Source: Deltaproteobacteria bacterium
GTDB lineage: Bacteria > Desulfobacterota > GWC2-55-46
DNA: 10,897 bases
NCBI GenBank assembly: GCA_016219075.1
Contig: JACRCJ010000034.1
Span: 1 to 10,897, forward strand
Reading direction: 5' to 3'
Within the stretch, counting starts at the first letter, position 1; each line of letters starts with the position of its first letter. Both the position numbers and the translations under genes were made by a program. This document shows positions 5,544-10,897 of this stretch, in pieces. The notes below the pieces were generated by a model. That model had not been told where the DNA came from and did not search any database. It saw nothing but the letters and a program-made list of their open reading frames with translations.

Positions 5544-5759
5544 CTACTCCTTCAGCTCTCCCCTTTTGGTCTTGTTCTCGGCCACGAAGACCTTGCCTGC
5601 CGCGACCTCCCTCAGGGCCGTCACGACCGACTTGTTGTCGGTCTTTACGAGCGGCGGGGCCCCTTTCATAAGCTGCCTGCTCCTCTGTGAAGCGATGTGC
5701 ACGAGGGCGAACCTGCTCGGCACCTTCTTAAGACAATCCTCTACGGTAATCCTTGCCAT
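5544..5759 (-). CDS. rpoZ: DNA-directed RNA polymerase omega subunit
   Basis: 71-residue omega subunit, which wraps the beta-prime C-terminal tail and helps RNA polymerase assemble; in many bacteria it forms part of a (p)ppGpp site. Family hallmarks are visible in order: ARITVEDCLKKVPSRFALVH (2-21), an A..RSRQLMKG segment (about 23-32), PLVKTDNKSVVTALREVAAGKV (about 36-57). The usual position just after gmk is kept. The ATG at 5759 has GGGAGG (5774-5769) 9 bases upstream. Length is in the normal range for compact omega proteins. It is the last gene of the leftward operon, 61 bases after gmk, and the strong hairpin at 5474-5511 follows. Confidence 0.95.
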   Translation of the reverse strand: MARITVEDCLKKVPSRFALVHIASQRSRQLMKGAPPLVKTDNKSVVTALREVAAGKVFVAENKTKRGELKE

Positions 5760-5820
5760 GCCTTATTACCTCCCGCCTTTAAACATCAAGTTATTATTTT
5801 TGCCGCCGGGGCCTTTTACG

Positions 5821-6441
5821 CTACTCCGCCCCGAAGAGTTCGGCTACCCTCGGCATCATCCGCCTGCTCGCGGCCTTTTCGGCGATCATGATCGATTTTA
5901 GCTTCTCGAAGGCCGCAGTAAGGTTGTCGTTTATTATGATGTACTGGTACTCCTGGGCCTTTTTTATCTCGTCGAGGGCTATCCTGAGCCTCTTCTTTAT
6001 CTCTTCAGGGCTGTCCTTGCCCCTTGACCTGAGCCTCTCTTCGCACGCCTCGACCGAAGGCGGCAGGATGAATATGTACACCCCCCCGGATAGCCTTCCC
6101 CTGACCTTCTCCGCGCCCTGCACGTCTATGTCGAGTATTACGTCTGTCCCTTCGTCAAGAAGGCCCGAGAGGTCCTTTCTGGATGTGCCGTACCTTTTGC
6201 CGTGGACCCCGGCGTACTCAAGGAACTCGCCTGATTCGACCATGCGGTCGAACCCGGCGTCGTCTATGAACCGGTAGTCCTCACCGTCGACCTCTCCGGC
6301 TCTGGGCGGCCTCGTGGTGTATGAGATAGAATGCCTCAAACCGGGGAAAAAAGCAACCGCCATCTTGCAAAGCGTCGTTTTGCCGGCCCCCGACGGGGCG
6401 GAGACTATGAACGGGACACCCTTCGTCTGTTTATGAGACAT
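5821..6441 (-). CDS. gmk: Guanylate kinase
   Basis: 206-residue cytoplasmic enzyme that phosphorylates GMP (and dGMP) to GDP with ATP, an essential step in guanine nucleotide supply. The P-loop SAPSGAGKTT is at 14-23. The GMP-binding segment HSISYTTRPPRAGEVDGEDY lies at about 37-56, with the expected arginines and acidic residues, followed by GEFLEYAGVHGKRYGT. The Walker B-like strand VILDIDVQGA is at about 100-109, and the lid region holds RLRSRGKDSPEEIKKRL. The length is typical. ATG at 6439-6441 has AAGGTGGGAG immediately upstream. It sits between yicC (34 bases upstream, across a nine-G/C run) and rpoZ, the order common in many Gram-negative lineages. Confidence 0.97.
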   Translation of the reverse strand: MSHKQTKGVPFIVSAPSGAGKTTLCKMAVAFFPGLRHSISYTTRPPRAGEVDGEDYRFIDDAGFDRMVESGEFLEYAGVHGKRYGTSRKDLSGLLDEGTDVILDIDVQGAEKVRGRLSGGVYIFILPPSVEACEERLRSRGKDSPEEIKKRLRIALDEIKKAQEYQYIIINDNLTAAFEKLKSIMIAEKAASRRMMPRVAELFGAE

Positions 6442-6454
6442 CTCCCACCTTAAG

Positions 6455-6476
6455 GCGCGCCTGGGGGGGGGCGCGC
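6455..6476. repeat. GC hairpin around a nine-G run between yicC and gmk
   Basis: GCGCGCC (6455-6461) and GGCGCGC (6470-6476) form a 7-pair stem around a G run (6463-6471). On the transcribed minus strand this is a nine-C tract in the gmk leader, about 20 bases before the start codon and overlapping the last base of the yicC stop codon. No T-tract follows, so it is not an intrinsic terminator. Long homopolymers are slippage-prone and also a common assembly error site. Confidence 0.6.
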
Positions 6477-7345
6477 TACTCGATATTCTGGACCTGTTCC
6501 CTTATCTTTTCCACCTCGCCCTTCATCTCTATCACGGTCTGCGTGATGGTGATGTCGCTCGGTTTGGAGCCTATCGTGTTCGTCTCCCGGCCTATCTCCT
6601 GGCAGAGGAAATCGAGCCTTTTGCCTATCGGCTCCTCGAACTTGAGGAACTTCCTGAACATGTCGAGGTGGCTCTTCAGGCGCGTTATCTCCTCGTTTAT
6701 ATCGGACCTCTCGGCGAAGACGGCCGCCTCGAGGAGTATCCTCTGGGGGTCTACCTTGCCCCCGACGAGCTTTTCTATCTCGGCGCGAAGCCTCTCCCTG
6801 TGCTCCTCGAGGACCTTCGGGGACCGCTCTATGATGCCGGCAAGGAGGCCCTCGACGACCTCTACCCTTGAGAGGAGGTCTTCCTTGAGGTTCGCCCCCT
6901 CTTTTGTCCTCCACTCCTCGGCCTGGGCGAAGGCCGCGCGTAGCCCCACTTTCACGCTCTCCCAGTCGGCCTCCGTGAAGTGGCCCTTCTTCTCGAATGT
7001 GAAGATGTCCTTGAGCCTGAGCATCGCAAGCGTATCAAGCTCGCTCTTTATCCCGAGCTCCCTCTCAAGCTCCGAGGCGGCCTCCATGTAGAGTTTCGCC
7101 ATCTGGAGGTTCAGCCTCAGGGGAGGCGTCTCGGCCGACACCGACGAGATGTACAGAGTGAAGGAGCCCCGCGCGAACCGCTTCTTTATCTCGTCCCTGA
7201 TGCTGTTCTCGAAGAGGGCGAACCTCTCCGGGGTGCGGAGACTTATGTCGAGGTAACGGTGGTTGAGGGACTTCACCTCCGTTGAGAATACCTCGGTGCC
7301 TATGGTGAATTCGCCGCGGCCCCAGCCCGTCATGCTCTTAGCCAA
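6476..7345 (-). CDS. yicC: YicC/YloC family endoribonuclease
   Basis: 289-residue protein. The N-terminal SMTGWGRG and EVKSLNHRYLDIS (about 27-39) are hallmarks of the YicC N-terminal domain. The C-terminal half carries the DUF1732 pattern: DINEEITRLKSHLDMFRKFL, then GKRLDFLCQEIGRETNTIGSK, ending in IKGEVEKIREQVQNIE-like sequence (here MKGEVEKIREQVQNIE). Family members from E. coli and Bacillus act as RNA endonucleases linked to small-RNA turnover; here that is inferred. The start is TTG at 7345-7343: it gives M-A-K-SMTG, matching the family's M-x-x-SMTG start, and AAGGGG lies 7 bases upstream. An ATG four codons in would remove conserved residues. It overlaps the DUF4416 stop by 8 bases, suggesting translational coupling. 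Confidence 0.95.
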   Translation of the reverse strand: MAKSMTGWGRGEFTIGTEVFSTEVKSLNHRYLDISLRTPERFALFENSIRDEIKKRFARGSFTLYISSVSAETPPLRLNLQMAKLYMEAASELERELGIKSELDTLAMLRLKDIFTFEKKGHFTEADWESVKVGLRAAFAQAEEWRTKEGANLKEDLLSRVEVVEGLLAGIIERSPKVLEEHRERLRAEIEKLVGGKVDPQRILLEAAVFAERSDINEEITRLKSHLDMFRKFLKFEEPIGKRLDFLCQEIGRETNTIGSKPSDITITQTVIEMKGEVEKIREQVQNIE

Positions 7346-7874
7346 ACCGTAACCCCTTGCCTAAAACGAAGGCGTATCTTTTTCTTATCTCTTTAAGAAT
7401 ACCGGTCATCGCCTCTTGCCTGTAGTCCGGGTATGTCCACGGAAGCGCCGTGAACGCGTCCCCGACATACATCAGGGTAAGATCGGCCCAGACGCCGTCC
7501 TTCAAAAATATCCTGTGCGAGAAATTCTTGCAGCTCGCAAGGACGAACTTCTCAAGGGCCATGTAGCCGGGGTCGATGTTGACCCTTCTTTTCTCCCCGG
7601 CCTTGTACCCGTCCTCGACCCCGTTCGTGAAGAGCTTGACGGGGGCAAGGTCCCCGGCCCCTATAAGCCCCTCGAACGACGCGACCTTTCTGGTAAGGAC
7701 CTCCCCGAACTCCTCGCGGTAATAATCGGTCGTCGTAAACGGGAGAGGCTCGCTTAAGAGGTCCACGGGGCCGAACTTCTCCTCAAGCTTTTTAAAGACC
7801 GCAGCAAAGAGGACGGGGTCCCCGGTAAAGACGCTTGCGACGAGCTTTACCGGGTCAGGTTTTCCGGGCCTCAT
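7338..7874 (-). CDS. DUF4416 family protein
   Basis: 178-residue protein of unknown function. It shows the DUF4416 features: an N-terminal KLVASVFTGDPVLF, then TTTDYYREEFG (about 47-57), the central RRVNIDPGYMALEKFVLASC, then NFSHRIFLKDGVWADLTLMY, and the C-terminal LPWTYPDYRQEAM. The strict conservation of NIDPGY, SHRI and WTYPDYR suggests a binding or catalytic role, but none is established to my knowledge. No signal peptide or membrane helix. ATG at 7874 overlaps the heptose kinase TGA by 4 bases (ATGA), and its own stop overlaps yicC, so all three are probably cotranslated. The family is seen chiefly in Desulfobacterota and Nitrospirota-type genomes, which supports the taxonomic guess. 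Confidence 0.9.
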   Translation of the reverse strand: MRPGKPDPVKLVASVFTGDPVLFAAVFKKLEEKFGPVDLLSEPLPFTTTDYYREEFGEVLTRKVASFEGLIGAGDLAPVKLFTNGVEDGYKAGEKRRVNIDPGYMALEKFVLASCKNFSHRIFLKDGVWADLTLMYVGDAFTALPWTYPDYRQEAMTGILKEIRKRYAFVLGKGLRFG

Positions 7875-8884
7875 CTTGCCTTTGCCGTGGCCTTGAGGCC
7901 CGTTGAGACCGCCTCACGGAGTTCATCGGGCGTAAGGGTGGCCGTTCCGACCTTTCCGACGACGACTCCGGCGGCGAAGTTCGCGAGGACCGCGGCCTCC
8001 TTGAACCCGGCCCCCGAGGCCAAAGCGAGCGCGAGGGTGCCGATGACGGTGTCTCCGGCGCCGCTGACGTCGAAGACCTCTTTGGCCACCGTCGGTATGT
8101 GGGTCTCTTCCCCTGGCTCAAAGAGGCTCATGCCGTTTTCTCCCCTCGTGATAAGGAGCGCTTCGCACCCGAGCTTGTTAAAGAGGACTTCACCCGCCCT
8201 GTGCAGGGTCTCGTCGTTTTCTATCTCGACGCCCGAGGCGAGGGTGGCCTCGAGGTTGTTGGGCGTGACTATCGTGCATCCCTTGTAGTAATCGAAGTGC
8301 TCGACCTTCGGGTCCACCGCCACGGGAATGCCGAGGCGGGCGCACAGCCCGCTCGTCTCTTCTACGAGCCTCTGGGTTATGAGCCCCTTGGCGTAGTCCG
8401 AGATCACGACGAGGTCCGCGGACTTGACGGCCTTTCTTATGTACCTGAGCACTTTTTCAGTGCAGGCCGGGTCTATCTTGTCCCTTCTCTCGCGGTCAAA
8501 CCTCACGACCTGCTGGTTGTGGGCGATGACTCTGGTCTTGATGGTCGTCGGCCTCTCCGGGTCCACGACGATCCCTTCGGCGGGTATCCCCCTCTCCTTC
8601 AGCGAGCTTACGAGCTTTTTCCCGTCGTAGTCGTTTCCGATGACCCCGGTGACGAGGGAGCGCCCGCCGAGGCTGTGTATGTTATTGACGACATTGGCGC
8701 TTCCTCCGAGCATGATGGACTCGGAGGTGACCTCCACCACGGGCACCGGGGCCTCCGGAGAGATCCTCCTGACCTTGCCCCAGATGAAGTGGTCCATTAT
8801 GAGGTCCCCGATGACCAGGACGCGCGCCTTTGCGAACCTGTCTATTATCCTGTCGGCCTTCTTAAGACTCAAGTACCTTCTCAT
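7871..8884 (-). CDS. rfaE1: D-glycero-beta-D-manno-heptose-7-phosphate kinase (RfaE domain I / HldA type)
   Basis: 337-residue PfkB-family sugar kinase. It phosphorylates D-glycero-D-manno-heptose 7-phosphate at C1 in the ADP-heptose pathway for the LPS inner core. Seen in the sequence: VLVIGDLIMDHFIWG (22-36), RISPEAPVPVVEV (40-52), the sugar-binding GGSANVVNNIHSLGG (60-74), VVISDYAKG, VDPK and TPNNLEA segments, and the anion-hole/catalytic motif DVSGAGDT (272-279) with the probable base at D278. Unlike E. coli HldE it has no C-terminal cytidylyl/adenylyltransferase domain, so a separate HldC/RfaE2 would be needed elsewhere. ATG at 8884 has only AAGG directly adjacent, a weak ribosome site. 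It lies 25 bases after the glycosyltransferase, and the family 9 glycosyltransferase two genes upstream may use its pathway product ADP-heptose. Confidence 0.95.
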   Translation of the reverse strand: MRRYLSLKKADRIIDRFAKARVLVIGDLIMDHFIWGKVRRISPEAPVPVVEVTSESIMLGGSANVVNNIHSLGGRSLVTGVIGNDYDGKKLVSSLKERGIPAEGIVVDPERPTTIKTRVIAHNQQVVRFDRERRDKIDPACTEKVLRYIRKAVKSADLVVISDYAKGLITQRLVEETSGLCARLGIPVAVDPKVEHFDYYKGCTIVTPNNLEATLASGVEIENDETLHRAGEVLFNKLGCEALLITRGENGMSLFEPGEETHIPTVAKEVFDVSGAGDTVIGTLALALASGAGFKEAAVLANFAAGVVVGKVGTATLTPDELREAVSTGLKATAKAR

Positions 8885-8909
8885 CCTTAAAAACCCGGTT
8901 ACCCGCGGA

Positions 8910-10061
8910 CTATAAACCTTCCCTGACCCCTTCCCTGACCCCTTCGATGACTCTCAGGAAGCCGTCCACGTTCCTTTCTATGGTATAATTGAGGGCCTTG
9001 GCCCTCGCAAGAATGCCTGCCTTTTTCCTGAACTCCGCGTCAAGAAGCGGTTTGAGCTTGCGGGCTAAAGCGCCGGCGTCCGCGGGGTCGTCAAGGAGGA
9101 CCGAGTCCGCGCCGTCGGTCATTATCTCCGAGGCCCCGTTTTGCTTCGTGGTGACTACCGGGAGCCCCGACGCCATCGCCTCAAGGCACGCGTTGCTGAA
9201 AGGCTCGTAGACCGTAGGGAGTATGAAGATGTCGCCGGCGCGGTAGTACTTCCGGGCGCCTTTCACCGGCCCGGTGAACATCACCCGCTCCCCCACGCCG
9301 CCTCTTTTCGCCTCGCGGAGATAACGCGCCGGGTTGCCCTTGCCTACCACGACGAGCCTTGCATCGCAATCGTCTTTCAAAAGGGCGAGCGCGCGTATGG
9401 CGTAGATGAGCCCCTTCCTCTCAAAACCGGAGCCCACGAAGACCAATAGCGTGGTCGCTTCACCGACTCCCAGCTCTGACCTTACTCCGGCCCTCTCCGT
9501 AGAGTCTGCCTCATTTACTTCATACGAGGCCGGGTCGATTCCATTGTATATAACACATATCTTGTCCTCTGGCAAACCATAATGCCTTACGATATCGCGC
9601 TTTACGCCGTTCGAGTTGGCCACTATCTTTTTAAGCCTCCTGTCCGTAAAGAGCCGCCTTTCAAGGTACAGAAGCACCGGGTGCAGAGGGTTGAGCCTTA
9701 TTAGAAACCGCCTTACGAGCGACCCCGTAACGGCACACCTTCGCTCAAGCCACTCCCTGTGGACCCCGTCTCCGGCCCTGTAGACATCCTGGCAGAAGGT
9801 CCTCTCAAGGCTCACCACCACGTCCGGGGCGGCCCGTTCGACCTCTTTTTTCGCCCTCCACGCGAATACCAGCGGCTTCAGGAACGACGGCCCGAAGGTC
9901 TTTATCCTGTGGACCAGGACCCCGTCCTCCTCCCGCTCCCACTCCCTTGAAAAGACCTCGACCGTGTGCCCCCTTCTGAGGAGTTCCTTTATGAACCTCC
10001 CCATAAAGGTCTCGGCCCCGCCGAACGGGGTATGGCGCATCCTTATAAGCCCTATCCTCAT
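8910..10061 (-). CDS. Family 4 glycosyltransferase, WaaG-like (LPS core)
   Basis: 383-residue retaining GT-B glycosyltransferase, probably at the cytoplasmic face of the inner membrane, adding a sugar to the LPS core. The N-terminal domain has FGGAETFMGRFIKELLRRGH (about 13-32), VEVFSREWE, and QDVYRAGDGVHREWLERR, which resembles the region of WaaG (core glucosyltransferase I) around its DVYFAAD motif. The C-terminal domain shows VIYNGID, LVFVGSGFERKGL, VVGKGN, FTGPVKGARKYYRAGDIFIL and the EX7E motif YEPFSNACLE with E286 and E294. The C-terminus ends EGVREGVREGL, from a 12-base tandem duplication. The gene is 20 bases after the family 9 transferase and 25 before the heptose kinase. The donor sugar cannot be read from the sequence; a capsule or O-unit role is possible but the neighbours favour the core. 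Confidence 0.92.
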   Translation of the reverse strand: MRIGLIRMRHTPFGGAETFMGRFIKELLRRGHTVEVFSREWEREEDGVLVHRIKTFGPSFLKPLVFAWRAKKEVERAAPDVVVSLERTFCQDVYRAGDGVHREWLERRCAVTGSLVRRFLIRLNPLHPVLLYLERRLFTDRRLKKIVANSNGVKRDIVRHYGLPEDKICVIYNGIDPASYEVNEADSTERAGVRSELGVGEATTLLVFVGSGFERKGLIYAIRALALLKDDCDARLVVVGKGNPARYLREAKRGGVGERVMFTGPVKGARKYYRAGDIFILPTVYEPFSNACLEAMASGLPVVTTKQNGASEIMTDGADSVLLDDPADAGALARKLKPLLDAEFRKKAGILARAKALNYTIERNVDGFLRVIEGVREGVREGL

Positions 10062-10081
10062 CTGCCTTGCCCGCGGGCCCC

Positions 10082-10897
10082 TTATTTTGAGACCTTTTTA
10101 TATATCCTTGTAAACGCCTCGAACGCCTCTTCAGAGCTTACCGACCCGGCAAGCTTCGTCTCTTTCTGTAGTATTATGCAAGGCACGCCCCAGGGGGCCC
10201 ATCTCCGCGAGTCCGTCGAGCCCCATACCGTAAGGACCGGCTTGGAGAGCGCGGCCGCTATGTGCATGGCGCCACCGTCCGGGGTCACGACGGCCTCGGC
10301 GAGGCTCATCGACGCTATAAGCTCGGCGAGCGTGCCGGTCCTGTAGACAAGCGGCCTTTTCGCCATGGAAGAGATGAGCCAGTCGGCCTTCTCGTCGTCT
10401 CCGGGATGCAGCGGGTTGGCAACGCTTCCCGGGGCCCACAGAAGCATCACCCTCAGACCGAGCCTCCCCTGGAGCATGTCCCCAAGCTCCCTGAACCTCT
10501 CTTTGGGCCACCTGTTCTGCGGCTTTCTGGAGCTTATCTGCATCGCCACAAGGCGATCAGTCTCCTTAAGCCCCACCCTCTTAAGGTACTGGCGGGCCTT
10601 TTCAAGCTCAACGGATGAAGGACTGACCAGCATCGCCGGAGCGGGCCCCGTCACTCCAAGCGGCTCCAAAAGCCTCATCATCGCCTCGACCTCGTGTATC
10701 GGGTCAGAGGGCTCCGGAACCGGCGTATTGTAGAAGAACTTCGAGGAGGCCCTTCCCACGGGCACGGCCCCTACCCTTATCCCGGCCCCGGTAAAAAAGG
10801 TCAGCCTCTCAAGCCTTTTGGAGTAGCCGTAGCTGCACCCTACGGCGGCCTCGAACCTCTGCGCCCTTATCCTTCTCAAGACGAACAGGTTCCCCAG
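10082..10897 (-). CDS. Family 9 glycosyltransferase (heptosyltransferase type), 5' end cut by window
   Basis: Partial gene. The frame stays open to the window edge (10897) and its first visible residues, LGNLFVLRRIRAQRFEAAVG, match the beta-alpha start of WaaC/WaaF/WaaQ-like proteins, so the true start lies outside. About 271 residues are visible; full-length members have about 340-350. Motifs seen: a donor-side KPQNRWPKERFRELGD segment, and near the C-terminus VVTPDGGAMHIAAALSKP followed by VLTVWGSTDSRRWAPWG, the family's nucleotide-sugar site. Such enzymes transfer heptose from ADP-heptose to Kdo or heptose of the LPS inner core, which fits the kinase gene downstream. Whether it is heptosyltransferase I, II or III cannot be decided. 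Stop TAA at 10084-10082 is 20 bases before the next start. Confidence 0.9.
   Translation of the reverse strand: MGNLFVLRRIRAQRFEAAVGCSYGYSKRLERLTFFTGAGIRVGAVPVGRASSKFFYNTPVPEPSDPIHEVEAMMRLLEPLGVTGPAPAMLVSPSSVELEKARQYLKRVGLKETDRLVAMQISSRKPQNRWPKERFRELGDMLQGRLGLRVMLLWAPGSVANPLHPGDDEKADWLISSMAKRPLVYRTGTLAELIASMSLAEAVVTPDGGAMHIAAALSKPVLTVWGSTDSRRWAPWGVPCIILQKETKLAGSVSSEEAFEAFTRIYKKVSK

Noticed and set aside
5441..5671. Plus-strand ORF that would lie downstream of the riboswitch-like RNA
   Set aside because: Its product is low-complexity, Pro/Arg/Ser-rich and it overlaps the rpoZ terminator and rpoZ itself on the other strand, so it is a reading shadow and not the switch's target.
10862..10879. 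TTG at 10879 as the start of the family 9 glycosyltransferase
   Set aside because: Family-conserved residues (LGNLFV) continue upstream in the same frame to the window edge, so the gene is truncated by the window and does not start here.

Overview
The window comes from a Gram-negative bacterium with GC-rich genes. It carries LPS inner-core genes together with the housekeeping order yicC-gmk-rpoZ. A DUF4416 gene beside a heptose kinase, frequent AGG and ATA codons and strong Shine-Dalgarno sites fit a Desulfobacterota (former Deltaproteobacteria) or Nitrospirota-type lineage. That placement is inference from gene content, not from a marker phylogeny.

Left part, + strand (21-4615): a peptide/nickel-type ABC importer operon. 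It holds permease 1 (DppB/OppB/YejB type), a small SnoaL/NTF2-like gene wedged between the permeases, permease 2 (DppC/OppC/YejE type), and one 625-residue protein that fuses the two ATPases (DppD and DppF halves, an arrangement like YejF). No solute-binding protein gene lies in the window; it may be just upstream of base 1.

Middle part (4616-5543), about 930 bases without any recognised gene. It holds a minus-strand intrinsic terminator, two 96-bp direct repeats at 92/96 identity, a small 63-codon ORF of about 40% G+C between the repeats with a perfect Shine-Dalgarno site, a structured stretch containing a glycine-riboswitch-like core but no gene downstream, a + strand terminator-like hairpin, and the terminator of the right-hand operon. 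This is the least ordinary part of the window.

Right part, minus strand (10897 down to 5544): seven closely packed co-directional genes. In transcription order they are a family 9 (heptosyl-type) glycosyltransferase cut by the window edge, a WaaG-like family 4 glycosyltransferase, a single-domain heptose-7-phosphate kinase (RfaE1/HldA type), DUF4416, the YicC endoribonuclease, guanylate kinase and the RNA polymerase omega subunit. Overlaps of 4 and 8 bases and gaps of 20-61 bases suggest one transcription unit that joins LPS core synthesis to nucleotide and RNA housekeeping and ends at the strong hairpin at 5474-5511. No convincing promoter for either operon is visible, so both probably start outside the window.
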